Shown here piece after piece: positions 13,301 to 28,200 of a stretch of DNA of 64,000 nucleotides (the stretch's first letter is position 1; each line of letters opens with the position of its first letter). The notes below the pieces were generated by a model. The model had not been told where the DNA came from. It saw only the letters and a program-made list of their open reading frames with translations, and made no database searches. The stretch is from Sarcocystis neurona (Eukaryota; Apicomplexa; Conoidasida; Eucoccidiorida; Sarcocystidae): contig KL647291.1 of NCBI GenBank assembly GCA_000727475.1, positions 3,703,434 to 3,767,433 of the forward strand, in the 5' to 3' direction. The position numbers and the translations under genes are program-made.

Positions 13301-16300
13301 ACAGACGTACACACATATCTATATATACGTAGGGATGTTGTTGACCTGCACTAACCACACACGTATCCACAAATATGTGTTCATGGGTCTTGACATATAA
13401 GTGCGTCTGTCTGTGATGAACTCCTACTCTGCGGATGGATAAATTAGCGTGTGCCTTTCCCTGTATACCTTTGTATACATCATACACCTACATTACAAAA
13501 GTTAATGTATACACATTCAGACATATACACCTATATATATGTGGGTATATCTATTTCAACGTGTGCATATGTACAAACATGCAAACTACTTCTACGGCAC
13601 ACAGCAACAAAGTTTAAGAACACCTCCCAGCAATCTGCGTCGGCGCCTGTGTCTGCACCGTGGAGCCAGTCTTCGCACAGGCAAGGCAGGGAGACCAGGT
13701 AGCCACAGCAGCATCTCACACATGCAAACGCACATACAGAGAACGTTTCTGCGGGGCTTCAGTTTGGAAGAAACTCTGCGTTCCATCCGTACGTGAGCTG
13801 GGACGTACACCTGAATACGCACAAGCGATGCAGATATATATATATATATTACCCGTTAGCGACCATGTATATTCAAAGGTAGCATCCCCACGACCGCGTA
13901 CTCCATACGGAACATAATCCGCCTATGGATGACGGCACCCGCGCACAGGCACCAGCATTACACGTCTTCACAAATGCACTTTTAGATATATATATATATG
14001 TATGTAGATATATACATATATGTAGATATACACGTGTGGTTACACACACATACACTGTTGTACCAGTGTACAGCTCACACACGTGTATATTATATATATA
14101 TTTATGTCATGCATACTTATGGTTTATATATATATATATATATATGTGTTGTGTATAGGTATATGTTATTTATGTATGTATGTATGTATGTATGTACGTG
14201 TGTATGTATGTATGTACGCATGTATACGTATGTATATATGTATGTATGTATATATGCATGCATGTACGTATGTATGTATGTATATATGTATTCAACTTGC
14301 AGCTTGCGTACTTTGCAGGAATGTAGACGTTGAGCGTGAACATGTTGGAGTATATAACGTCGTAGCGGACGCCTGGGACGGAGTAGCTCGCGACGAGAAT
14401 TTTCGGCAGCCCGTTCGGTAGCAGCCAAGAATCCGCAAAATTCTGGGCACAGCACACGCTCACAGTCAACGACTCATATGTACACACGTCTAGACACACA
14501 AACACACATGCGCGCCGAATGAATATTACATAATGTACCAGTCATATTAATTCCAGATGTATACATAGACATATATGTATACATGCGTATACCGGGCATC
14601 TACGTTTACATTTAAATATTCCTATATATATATAATACATGCGCATACTGGGCATCTACGTATACATTTGAATATCTGCATAGATATATATATATATATG
14701 TATATATATGTATATACGCGTACACTGGGCATCGATGGATACATTTGAATATTCGCATATATATATATATATACACATGCGTACAGTCGGCATCTACGTA
14801 TACCTTTGAATATTCGCACACACGTACTTATATACACGTATATGTATATATATCTCTCTCTATATATATGTATATCATCCTTTGCTTGCGTTTCATGCCT
14901 TTGTCCCTATATCTTGAAACAGTGCCTTCTGTAGCATCTGCCGTTTGTTTTTGTCTGCAGCGCGGACTGCGCATGCGGTCCCCCCCGTGGGCGCTGAGAT
15001 TCTCCCAACTGCTATTGCCCACCTTGGGGACGACAGCAACTCCTGACGCTTCCCCCCCACCACCAACTTCTCTTCAGTCGCCTTTCCTCCGCTGCGACGA
15101 CTGCAACGCAGTTGCGTCACCGTCCGGCCTACATACGTGCAGATATTATCTACGTGTCATCCACACTCACACGGACGCACAGGGAATACAAACATATTCA
15201 TCTGGACGACTACAGATACATACACAAAGGCGTGTCTACACATGCATATGGTAGACACACCTATCTATCTATATATTCATCTAAACATCTATCCATCTAT
15301 ACCTTTCTGCCTATACCCATCTATCTATAGCTATCTATATATCTACCTATCTATCTATATCTACATATATCTATCCATCTACATCTTTCTGTCTGTACCC
15401 ATCTATCTATATCTACCTATCTCCCTATCTACCAATATCTATATATCTATCTATCTATATATCTATCTATCTATCAACATCTATCTATATATCTACCTCC
15501 CTATCTATCTCTCTGTCTATCCGTATCTATCTATATGCATATCTATCTGTACCTATCTATTTACATATCCATCTAAATCTATCTACCTCAGTCTCCCTAT
15601 CTCTATCCATGTGTCTCTATCTCTCTCTCGCTACAAACACATGCACGGATGTGTCTGAGCAGGGAGGTAGTCTGCCGCCCTCTTCTCCCTGGCCCGCGAC
15701 TGCTGTCTACGGTTGCAGGTCAGACACTTCCCGCAGTCTCTGCTGCTCCTTGATCTGCAACGTTCCGCCGCAGCACCCCCACCGCCGTCATCGCACACAC
15801 ACATACACACACACGCACGAGAACGTGCGCCTGCTGGACAAAGAAAATGGAGGAAAACCCGCTGCTTCTTCGCTCTTCTCTTCACGAACGCATGCGTGTG
15901 TGAAGACAGAGGCAGGCGAGGGAAATGAAGAGAGCCGATGGAAAACCCGCTCCCCTTCCCCAGTCTCTCCTATGTGTACACGAAAGCAGCAGAACGCCGA
16001 GGCAGAAAGAGCCTTCCGACCGTCCTGCGCGTCCGTTCCTGCTGCTCCGCCTCTTCTGTTGTCCATCCCTTCCTTTTCCTTTTCTTCTTCTTCTCCCCCC
16101 CGGCAGTCCTGCGTCCTTCTCTGGTCCTCCGTCTCCTCTGTTCTCCTACTATTTCCGTTCGTCCCCTTTGTCATTTCCTTCTCTCTTTTTTCTCCTCTTC
16201 CTCCTCCTCCTTCGTGTTACTTTTCTTCTTTTTCTGTTTTGGGCACCTACGTGGTTGTCCGTTTCCACGCCGGCAATCCCTTCGTGCGACTGCGAGGCAC

Positions 16301-19300
16301 TCTTCACAGCGTCTGCAGTTTCCCTGTCCGCAGCGCTCAGGGCCCGAAGGCCGACGTGCGCCTCCGGCGGGGTCTGCCCTTTCCCGTGGAAGCCCCGCAG
16401 CAGTCCACCTGAACAGGACAGCAGCAACTGCGACACCTGGGGGTAAAACTCAACAGCTGCGCAGCAGCAGCACAGCAGCACCAGGAGCTGCTGCGCGACT
16501 GGGGCACGCTCATCTCTCTCTTGCTCGCGGCGGCAAGAGCGGCAGCAGTGCAACGGTCGGCGGTGCGTCTCGCTTCTTCGCGGCAATAGCAGCAGCAGTA
16601 GCACCACGCCATCAACAATACAACCAGCAGATCTACCTGTCTCCCTCTCTCTTGCATGACAAGCAGCAGCAGCAGTATGAACTTCGCACGCGGCAGCAGC
16701 CACAGCACCAGCGCGACCACCACCAACAGGAAACGAGCAACGCATGGACCGCTCGCGAACAGTACTACCAAGTGCGACGGCAGAAGAAATACGATAAGCA
16801 GCTACGCAGCCGTTCACGTTCTGCAGCAGCTGGAGCAGAAAGAAATTTCATGTACTGCGGCAGAAGTACAAGCAGCACCGATGGGGGGCGGTGAGCCGTA
16901 GCTGGAAGTCTGTGCTGTGCACGGCAGGTTCCAGCAGCACCCTAGCCAGCAAAAGCTGCACTTCTGTTCTTCAACAGCAGCAACAGAAGCAGCAGCACGG
17001 TGACCAATATGAGCAGCATCTCTGCCTCTCCTTCCCACGCGCCGCAGCGCCAGTGCGAGCAACATGAGCAGCGTGTCTACCTCTACTTCCCACGGGCCGC
17101 AGCAGCAGCGTAAACACCGCTCGCGTCGCATTTTTATCTCTGACGGTGAGGAGCAGCGGCAGTAATAGCAGTAGCATACCCACCAGCAGCATACCCACCA
17201 GCAGCAGACCCCCCAGCAGCAGACTCACCAGCAGCAGACTCACCAGCAGCAGACTCACCAGCAGCAGACCGACACCAGCAGACCAACAGCAGCAGACCGA
17301 CCAGCTGCAGACCGACCAGCTGCAGACCGACCAGCTGCAGACCAACCAGCAGGGCCACGTCTATAGCAAGGGTCTAGTGGAGCAGTGTCGTAAGATGTGT
17401 GAACAAGGAACAGCGTATCTTTCAGCAAGAGCGACAGCAGCACGTCCCTCTGCCGCAGTTAGCCACAGGGTCGAGCTCTCGGTCCCGCCTCGCCGTCGGC
17501 ACATCTTTTTACTGATTGCTTCTGTTAACTGTCTCTGCCTCTCTACAGCAGCAGCGTCCGCCTTGCTTCCCTCCGCGACTAACGCTTGATCCCCCGCACA
17601 TCCGTCTCTTCCCATCCGTACAAACGATTCCTTCACCGTCCCGCCTATTCACTTCCCCCTCCTGGCATACACATATACACACGAAGATATACACACGTAT
17701 GTAAGTCTCTCTCTCCTCTCTCTCTCTATACACGTATATACCACTTTCCTTATGTGCATGCAAGTGGCTCGACATGGACGCAGTGCAGCTACGGGCACGA
17801 CCTCCAAACGGCTGGCGGCGTTGTCTGAAGATAGCGTAAATCACTGCATACGGACACCAGCCGACAGCAGACTGATCACCAGAGTTGCAGCAGTGCGGTG
17901 CTGCGTGCGCGTGCAGCAGCAACGGCAAACGACGAAGCCCTTCGGCAGCGCGCTGCAGTCGCGGCAGACGGAGGACCCACGTTACCTCGCCGCACACCTG
18001 CTGTGTCTCGCAATAGCGGCAGCAGCGCACTTGCCAACGCAGCAACAAGAACAGCTGCGGCAGTTTTTCTACTTGAGTCTCAAGCACTCCAGCGGCACCA
18101 GACAGACCCCGCCGCACCCGCAGCACCAGCAACAGCAGCACACCTATCTCGCCCGTGCCGCACCAGACGCTGCCAGGAAGAATCTTACTGAGCTGGTTAA
18201 CGTCAAGACTATCCGTAAAATCATTTGTGGCGACGATAGACTCGAGAGCGGCCTGCTGGTCCAACACCCACGGCAGGAGGGGCACCAGAGACATGGAGTA
18301 CTCTCCGACAAAGTACTTGGGTTTTCTCTTGCGGTCGTACACCTGACTCACCCGTCGCAACCAGGCACACAGCATACACTCAGTTGTACAGAACGCGTGA
18401 AAAAAGGCGCCTTTCTTTAATTCTCTCTCTGTCTCTATGTCCACCAACACATAAAGTGTTGGTACGTCTTTACGTGCCTCTCCCGCCGATCCTCTCTGTG
18501 TCTCCGTGTCTCCTTCTGTCTCGGCCTCTGTGTCCCTCTGTCTCTGTGCAGATACGTACACTTGGGGGCACGTGCGCAGCACGTCTCTATGCAGGGCAGT
18601 CTGTGAACACATACCTACCTGCGCACGCATATAACTTCGTATACAACGCAGACGCAGCAGAAAATCCACACAACACCCGCAGCGCTTCAACTCTGTCTGC
18701 TGTCGAAGTCACAACACCGCATCCACATATATGCACATATATATATATACATATACACATATATATATATACATATATGTATATATATATATGTATATAT
18801 AAGCACCTTCCTCTGTCCTGTACATACACACAAACGCACATATGTACAATAACACTGATGTATATATATTTGTATAGATACAGATATAGGTATACTTGTA
18901 CTCCGTGTGTGTACACACGTATGTGTTTCTATCAATATATATTCGCCTTTTTCTAGACGTGTATACAAACCCGTGGACACGTGTAGATAGATACCTACCC
19001 GCGCGCACGTACAGTTTGAAAAAACTGCAGCGGCCGCGTCTTTGACGTACCGAGTTGCACGCATACTACTAGTAGTAGACAGTGGGTCCACACAGACACA
19101 CATATATACATATATATATATATATATGTATGTGCATACGTATACACAGCTGTGTTTAGAGAGGACGCACTTGAATAACGAGACGCGGATCGAAGACGGG
19201 GTCAACGGGGACGTCAATTTCCATCGATTCCACCTTCAATATGTCCGCGTTGTCGCCCAAGGTTGCGGTTCTCCACTGCTTGTTCACAAGCTGCAGCAAA

Positions 19301-21558
19301 AAAGTCGGGACGCAGCCGAGGGAACGTAGAATCAAGCACTTCATCCGGACCCCCTCCTCTACAGCCCACACAGACACACGTGCAGCACACGCAGAAGCAG
19401 CGAAGCAGAGGCTTGGCAGCAAAAGAAGAAGAGTAGCCGCGTCAGACGACGGGCTGACCCTTCTGACACCACGCAGGGAGCAGCAATCTCTGTTTCTGTT
19501 CAAATGCCAAGAAACGCTGAAACACGTACACATATACACGTGTAGATTCATATGTGGCCATACGCACATGTGTGCATTAATATATACATATGTATATATA
19601 TATATATAGATGGATAGATAGATAGGTGAACGTATTTGCTTATATATGACTAATCATGTGTAATCATGCACACAAGCATATATGTGTGCGTAGACACATA
19701 CGTGCTGCCACACGTCTATGCATGTATATCAAACGTACACCTATATATATATATATATGTACACGAGATGCATACATAAAGACATAAGCATACCGGCAAT
19801 ATACGTTCACCCATGCAGTATGCACATATACATACATATATATATACACACATGAGATGCATACACAAAGACATAAGCATCGCGGCAACATACGTTCATC
19901 TACGCAGTATATACATATATATAAATATGTATATGTGTGATAACATTTGGGTCCCGCTCATTCTCTGTGTACTCAACACACGTACACATATATAAAACAC
20001 AGAGACCCTATCCAGGCATGACCTACTCGAACGGGTACGCACAGACAGAGACAGCAGCTTGAATTTCTTTAACAGGATGTCTCCGGCTATCTGCTACACA
20101 CAGGCCGATTTTACGCGTACATCACTAGTGGGGAACAAAGAGCTAGTTCCCCAGTTTCCTCGACCCATACACGCGTGCAGACAGACTGACAGACAAATGT
20201 ATACACACACGTATGTTGTATGCTCATACGTCGAAGTGCAATGTGACAAATATTGGCGCCCAAGTCGCAAGCCTCCTGCGACACAGGTACATCGACAGCC
20301 GTATAAACCACCTATAGCGGCACAGGTCCGCGGCCGTTTCTAATCACGACCCCCCCCAGACTACATAGACATACACCGTACAAGTCTCCTGAGCTGCCTA
20401 CCGGAGGATAGAGTCAGCTGCATGCTCTGTAAGGCGCATCCACATATAGACAAGCACACACCTCGACTGGGTGTGAAAGACATACATACGTACGTGGATA
20501 TGTACACGTAGATACGTAGTTGCAAGGGCCAGCGTAAGAACCTTCTCCAGGTCGGTGAAGCCGGCTCTCAGACGTGCCGCGCACACAGAGGCAAATAGAG
20601 ACATGCGCATACGTAGAAGAGCCCCTGGGTATGTATACACCGATACACATATACGCACATACCGATGCGTGCGAGTAAATATATGTCAACCAAGCAGAGA
20701 GAGGCGCGCACGTGTAAGAGCCCGTAGGTATGTATACATTGATATATATATATATATATGTGTACACATGTATACAAATAAATACATACACGTCCACGTA
20801 TAAACACAGATATATAGCTCTCCTATACGATGTGCGGCGAAGCCAAAGCAGGGGTGCCTTGCCAATGTACGTGCAAGCAAGTGTTATCTGGAAGGGCTGT
20901 CTCCGTACCTGTAGAGACGTATACACATGCAAGGCAAACTCAGAGACACGTGCAGCAGAGGTATACCACATACACACATACGGATACACACACGCATGCA
21001 GAGAGACGGACAGCTACGTACAAACACGTGTGTTGCTTGCTACAGACACCTGCACGTCGAAACGAAGGGACATACTGTTGGATCTTCTGGAGGATGTCGT
21101 TCGTAGCTGCAGAGCAACTCTGCTCGATCTCTTCCTGCTGACGCGTAGGATGACGCGCTGACGAAGACAAGAGGAGTCACCAGGCGCCTGCGCAGCTGTT
21201 TTTTGTCGTGCTGCCCCGTGCGCAAGGCGACGTAATTCACCGGAGTTGCTGCAACACCGGCAGACCCACGAACACGACAGCCAGCGAAAATAAAATTAGG
21301 CACTGCAGAAAGAGGCAATGCCGCGGCAACACCCTGCGGGACAGCCACGCGACGGTTACATGCATGTGCATACACGTGTGCACACACGTACACATAAGTA
21401 TGGCAGGACACAAGAAAAGCCCTCTGCCGGCCGTACCGTCGTGTTCTGGCCTTCTCTTCTTTTCATATATTGATAGAAGGCACAGACACATCTATGCACA
21501 TATTCACCAGTGTCCACGTCACGCTGCTGTACCCGTTCGTAGACGCCTGCCTTTGCTG

Positions 21559-21594
<36 letters not shown>

Positions 21595-22237
21595 GTATAC
21601 ACATATATATAAATATTATATTGAGAGAGAGAGGAACACAGACNNNNNNNNNNNNNNNNNNNNNNNNNNNNNNNNNNNNNNNNNNNNNNNNNNNNNNNNN
21701 NNNNNNNNNNNNNNNNNNNNNNNNNNNNNNNNNNNNNNNNNNNNNNNNNNNNNNNNNNNNNNNNNNNNNNNNNNNNNNNNNNNNNNNNNNNNNNNNNNNN
21801 NNNNNNNNNNNNNNNNNNNNNNNNNNNNNNNNNNNNNNNNNNNNNNNNNNNNNNNNNNNNNNNNNNNNNNNNNNNNNNNNNNNNNNNNNNNNNNNNNNNN
21901 NNNNNNNNNNNNNNNNNNNNNNNNNNNNNNNNNNNNNNNNNNNNNNNNNNNNNNNNNNNNNNNNNNNNNNNNNNNNNNNNNNNNNNNNNNNNNNNNNNNN
22001 NNNNNNNNNNNNNNNNNNNNNNNNNNNNNNNNNNNNNNNNNNNNNNNNNNNNNNNNNNNNNNNNNNNNNNNNNNNNNNNNNNNNNNNNNNNNNNNNNNNN
22101 NNNNNNNNNNNNNNNNNNNNNNNNNNNNNNNNNNNNNNNNNNNNNNNNNNNNNNNNNNNNNNNNNNNNNNNNNNNNNNNNNNNNNNNNNNNNNNNNNNNN
22201 NNNNNNNNNNNNNNNNNNNNNNNNTTCGTCTGTGTAG

Positions 22238-22268
<31 letters not shown>

Positions 22269-25200
22269 GTATACACATATATATAAATATTGAATTTCGA
22301 GAGAGAGAGGAACACAGACACGTAGCACACACGGACCCAAACGTCGTGCAGAGTTCGCAGGACCAGCAGCAGCAGCGACACTACAGCAGCAGCGACACTA
22401 CAGCAGCAGCAGCAGCCAGTGAAGGGGACAGTGGAGAGCTCTGCGTGCCCACGAAGCTCGCAGCAGACCAGCACGAGTAGAGTAGCACGTGCAGGAGCAG
22501 CAGCAAGACTGCCTGGACTTGCGGCAGCAGCAGCGGCGTAGCAGTAACAGGTGAGGAACATCAGAAGGAGCCGCCGCAGCACCCGCGCGTCTTGCAGCAG
22601 CAGCATCGCACAAGCAGCTGCAGCAGCAGGAGACGAAGAAGGGCAAAAGTCAGGCTCCAGTGGCAGCAGCAGCACCAGCGCTGTTCCACCCGACGCCCCA
22701 GAAGATCTGCCACAGCAGCAGGATCCCCCGGCAGCAGCAGCAGTCGCACAGCGGCAGCAGCAGCCCGAGGAGGCGGCGGACGTCGCAGCGGCCCCAGGGC
22801 AGCAGGACGAGCAGAGCAGCACCGCAGGCGGCTCCACGCGAACAGGTGAATCGGAGCAGCGGCACGGGCAGGAGGACAACAGCAGCAGGGGAATTCAAAC
22901 CTCGGCGGGTAATGTAGAGATTGCGTAACCCAAGGCAGGAAAAAGTGAGCGTGCAGATCTTCACAGCAGGGCGCATAGGAAAGCAAGGAACCTCTGCGGC
23001 GTCCCTCTTCCGGACGAGCTCGACCAGCAACAGGACGTCTCCCACGTGTTTGTTCGCATATCGACCGCCTCGCAATTTCAGCCAGCGCGGCTCGGCGAGC
23101 GTCGGTGTCTCTCCCGCCTGGCAGCAGCACCCAAGACAGAGAAGCCAGACACATCTCATCCATTTTTGACCCCTGCTCTATTCAACGCGCACGCACGGCC
23201 GTATACGAGCTGTCTGTGTACGTCCGTGGATAGCCGCAGACACGTCGATGCAGCGATGCGTCCAGAAGTACACGCAGGCATGCGTCTACACACCTTGGTG
23301 ACTAAATATCTATTTGCCTGCCTGTATCCACATCTCTCTCTCTCCTTATATATATATATATATATATATATATGCGTGTATGCCCCTCCGAATGTTTACG
23401 CAGTTCTGGGGTGATGTGTTCACACACACATATAAACACATGCAGCTACACACGTCGGTGACCAAAAATCTACTTGCCTGTCCATATCCACACACACATC
23501 ACTCTCTCTCTTTGCACACTAATGTTGGGGCACCGTAGCTCCCGCCCCGCGAGTGCCACCTCAAGAGAGATATATCTGACCAAGTATATACATACACATC
23601 TATAGAAATACTGGTTCACATAGACAGACCGACGCATGCAGAGACGCACATGTGGACAGAATGACAGAGCAAAAGTGGACGACTCTCCCTGTGAGGCTCC
23701 CCCCCCGGGACTTCCCCGCCCAGGCGATGAATGAAAAAGGACTTTTTTTTCCCCCAGGACACTTCAATACACGCGCTCGAACATATACACGTCTACAGGT
23801 ACGTGCAAGGAAAGGGACAAATACATATATATATATATATATGTATATATGTGTCCCTAACGTTCTACCTACACACATCTATACGTTAAGCCCTACCCAT
23901 AGAAAAACACCTACATATATATATGTATATATATATTCAAAGCTTTCTTTCTTTGTTCTCCCTCCGTGTTACATACATACTACTACTGTTACTACTACTA
24001 TCCCTATCGTATATACATATGCATAAATATATACACATGCGACTATCCTATGGAACATATATACATATATACATTTATATGTATATATATACATGTGTAT
24101 GCGACACATTCACAAGAATTATGTGTATATATAGATATGCATATATATTTGCGTTCGTATGAACGGACTCTCAATTTTCCGCGGAGACGGTCGTAGTGGC
24201 ATGTGGCTCGGCCAAGAAATTGCGTGCCCCAGGATCTCCTCTCGTACAGGGTGACGATGACGGGCGGCGTGGTGGGCAGGCGCCTCATCGGATCTGTCTG
24301 CACATCACGCAGCAGCGGCAACAGCACAGCAACACTGCCGGGCTCCAGCAGCAGCAGCAAGAAACCCGCAGCAGCAGCGGAAGCAGCGACACTTCGACAG
24401 CAGCGCCATGCGTCGCAGGACACGCGCAGCAGACAGACTCAGCAGCACGCGTGTGTCCGCCGCCAATGAGGAGCAGCAGCAGCAGCAACAGCGCCACCCC
24501 CACTCCTAGGCGCAGCAGCAGCAGCAGCAAGCAACGGCAGGACGCCTTCCCATCCAGCAGCGGATACAGATGGCTGCTACGGGCTGCCGGGAGAAGCCAA
24601 TGAAAGAAACACTTGCCCTTCCGAGGGCAGGGGTGTTGGAGCAGCGTAACACACAAAGATGAGTCGCCCTCGTCAAGACGCAACGGGGCAGAGAAAAGCG
24701 GAAGAAAAAGTGACTGGGAAGGACACGCAAAAAAGAAAAACAAACAGTCATCGCACCATTCCCTCTGCAGTCCTACATTTACACCTACACACACACGCGG
24801 ACGACGGGTCCATGAAGACACGTGCACATACCTTTACTTACGTACATTATATCTCTGTGCCCTGTCTCTGTCTCCGTGGGTGTGCGTACAGATATATGTA
24901 TGTATGCAGCGACCTCCAGACAGCACCACCTGCTTCCCAAGCCCCGCCAGAGGAAACTCATGTCTCGTGCAGAGTGCAGCACTGCCGCCGCTCAACTCTG
25001 CACAGGCGCGACGATGTACGGCGCATGTGTGTCTCTCCTTACGTCTACATATGTGCGTATGTATATACACAGATATAGGTCTATATATGTGTACACTTCA
25101 GTTCGCTAGTCTGTCTCTCCCTCTGTATACACACATATTTATATGTGAGGACACCCTGGCGCTCCTTTTGTTTCGCAGCCCGGCAGCCCTGAGACATGAA

Positions 25201-28200
25201 TTTCGAGACAGGTATATCTGCTCCAAGGACACAGCAGGCGCTGATCTCCACGAGGAGGAGCTGTAAGCGTGTCTTTCCCACGCGTACATCTCTGCAAACG
25301 TGCACACCCGTAGATACGGGCGTGTGTTCACATATGTACAGAGTCAACGTCGCTCACTTACATGTATAACGACGGCATCCTAGGTAGGTAGGTAAGTGCA
25401 CATGGACGCACAGATACACAGACAGCCATGGAGACGTACCCATACATACACATGCAAACAGCTATCTCCAAGGACTTTGCTGCATACAATTACATTCACA
25501 TTCATGTATATATACATATATATGTATGAGTCTCTCTCTTCATATATGTATATATATGTTTATATGGAACAAGGAGGTGTGTCGCTTACAGCAAGGGGAA
25601 GTTCAACTCTGAGGCAGTCCATGAAGATCGGATTCGAGGTTTGTTCGACGACGACCGTTTCACGCACGAGGCCTGCACAGGAGACCTGAGCGAGAGGGCG
25701 ACACAGCAGGCAGCAGCAGAACGGGAGCCACGTGTGGACGTGGAGACGGCCACTGTTGCGTGTGGGGCTGTCCACCCACACGCGCACACGTACACGCATA
25801 TACACGCGGCCCACCCTATCAACAAACTTTCTGAAACCTCAGCAAGAAGCAGCACCACGTACAGACCCCCTGCACGGCTTCTTCTACATTTATATCTGTA
25901 TATCTTTTCGAGCGAAGGAAGAGCGACGGTCAGTTGTAAACGAAGAAAGAAGACGCGAAGAAGGACGTTTGGTTTGTCCGACTGGCGTCTGCAGCCGCGG
26001 AGGACGGGGGAGAGGCCTGACGCGCACGTGGTCCACTCCTCCTTCAACGGCTACACAAGCGATACGCACACGCGTGTACCCTATCCATAACGTATATATA
26101 TAGGAGATAAATAGATAGGGAGATAGACACGCACATATACATATGTTCGTAATTCGTAGAGTTTATGCGTCCGCCGTGTGCGGAAGACGTTGGCAGGGCA
26201 ATCGGCCTGCTGAGGCATACGCGGCGAGGCCACTGACACTTCGGTAGACACACATCTGTGAGTCAGGGACAGTAAACACCGTCCTTCTCCCACACGTATG
26301 TATGTAGTCAGCTGCGTATATATACACATACATACATATATATATATATATCTATATATATATAGAGAGAGAGAGGCAGACATACATACACACAGAGAGA
26401 GAGGGATAAGGAGACTCTACATAGAGAGATAGTGAGCAGAGATAACAAGAATATATATATATGTATAGAGGGAGAGAGAAGTAAGGGAGATAACGAGAAT
26501 GTATACGTAGAGCGAGACGGAGAGAGACACAACGAAAAGAAGAATATATGCGTTATGCGTGCAGATACCGACACACGCATGCGCAGAGAGCGTGTGAAGG
26601 AGAGGGACGGAGGAGGATAGAGAGGGAAAGATCGAAGGAGAGGGAAAGCAAAAAGACGAGAAGACGAGAGAGGGAAAAGGATAGACAGGAAAACGGGGAA
26701 AAAAAGGGGAGAGGAGGAGAATGGAAAAGGGAGAAAGAGAGGCCGTGAGAGTGAGAGAGTGACAGGAGACCCGCATGAGTAGAGGGCCCTGCATGCCTAT
26801 ATTAAACAGCAGCACAGACATCTGCAGTAGCCACTCCTACGCATTTGTATGAGGGGGACCGTATATGTAAGTGTGGTATGTGTACACGAATGGATACGTA
26901 CATCCGCATCGTGATCTGTACACACACGCACAGACACACAAAACGCATAGACAGGCGTACAAACACAAGTACGTACACACGCATTACTGCATGCCTGGGT
27001 AGAGACGAAGTCCTCGATATTTGTGAGAGCTTTCGCCCGAACCGGGGATCGCTTGACACGGCAGCACACACAAGAAGAAGAGAAATGGATACCGGAGCAA
27101 CAGCAACGGTAGCCCGAGTGCACGCAGCAGGAGCACCGGCAGTCCGAGTGCATGCAGCACCGGCAGCAGCAACAGCAGCTCGAGTGCATGCAGCACCAAC
27201 AGCAACAGCAGCTCGAGTGCATGCAGCACCAACAGCAACACCACGCGCGTGTCCAGGAGAGGCACCAGGTGCATGCAGCAGCGGCGGCAGTCGCAGCAGC
27301 GTGAGGAAGAACGTGCAACAGCATTTGCAGCGAGAGCACAGGCAGCAGCAGCACGCGCAGCTGCAGCAGAGATGTACGACAGCGACAACACCCACTGCAT
27401 TCAGCAGCAAGCAGGTGCAGCGGGTGCGCGCGCGCAGCAGCAGGAGGAGCAACGCACGCGTGGAGCAGCACCGGCGTCAAACGCACGCAGCAACACTTGC
27501 CGGCCCGTGCGAAAGAAGCAGCGTTTGCACCTGGTGCACGGGAAGGCGTCAGCAGCCGATTCGAACGCAGGCGGCACGAGCAGCAGCAGTGAGAGGAGGG
27601 GATGGCAGGGACAGGAGAAGCAGCAGCTGCGTCAACGCAGCCAGGCAGCAAGGGGGACCGTTCATGAAACGGCAAGAGAGCAGCAGCAGTCGCGGAGGCC
27701 GCAGCAGCGACAGCCCATCGCGAAGTGCAGGAAACAAGAACAGAAGCAGCATGGATACAACAGGCAGCAAGTGCGACAGGCCGCACGCGTGCACCTTCGG
27801 CAGCTCCTCTGACCTGGACGAACGGATTTGGCAGTGCCCCGCTGGGAGACAGCATATTGCGAGCTGCGTAGACGTACACCCGCAGCTGGTGCTCCACGTA
27901 GTTCACTGGCTTCCGTCTTCACGAAAAAGGAAGAAGACAAAAAGAAGAAGAAACGGCAACTGCGGTCAGCGCAGAAAGAGAAGCAGAGACGTTTACAGAG
28001 AAACTGTAAAGAGATCAGCAAGGAGCAGCACGTTATCACAACTTCGAAGCCGCCGTCTACACGCGTCCCCGCCGGACTACAAGCGCCGCGTGACGCCAGC
28101 AACATCTGGAGAAGCAGAACTCGGGGACCCACTGCGGAGGGTCCTACTGGCTCTACATGGGCCACAAGTCCACCGTCAAACTAAGCAGCTTGATGCGTGA

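Larger units (their letters stand above)
12926..14311 (-). other. Ferlin intron 21
   Basis: 1386 bases: the CAG tract at its 3' end, TA runs near 13830-13850 and 13985-14025, and the TATG block at its 5' end. Decoy exons at 13601-13670 and 13864-13922 were rejected. Confidence 0.83.
14443..16250 (-). other. Ferlin intron 20
   Basis: 1808 bases: minisatellite, CTAT block, and a strongly pyrimidine-rich plus strand at about 16030-16245 next to the exon 20 donor, which is purine-rich in the transcript. Confidence 0.83.
19359..22900 (-). other. Ferlin intron 17, contains an assembly gap
   Basis: 3542 bases including 581 N. It holds the 89-base duplication, TA tracts, the gap-flanking direct repeats and a large CAG block next to the exon 17 donor. 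Open exon-like segments at 20230-20275, 21072-21134 and 21181-21302 were considered and not used. Confidence 0.8.

Noticed and set aside
13601..13922. Segments 13864-13922 and 13601-13670 between exons 21 and 22.
   Set aside because: The direct 21 to 22 join matches the 31-residue spacing between the TLxVY and LYxR motifs in dysferlin-type ferlins.
21237..21302. Minus-strand peptide with CLILFSLAVVFVGLPV, which looked like the C-terminal membrane anchor.
   Set aside because: C2E, C2F and C2G exons continue downstream, and a better anchor directly follows the conserved WFW motif at exon 29.
20230..21302. Phase-compatible segments 21181-21302, 21072-21134 and 20230-20275 between exons 17 and 18.
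   Set aside because: Exons 17 and 18 join in phase without them, and they would insert about 78 residues into a C2 loop. Not fully excluded.
28032..28180. Candidate exon with a GPRVLLLQ strand and good splice sites between exons 13 and 14.
   Set aside because: Exon 13 ends in phase 2 and exon 14 begins in phase 2 at its best acceptor, so they join directly. The segment needs a phase 0 entry.
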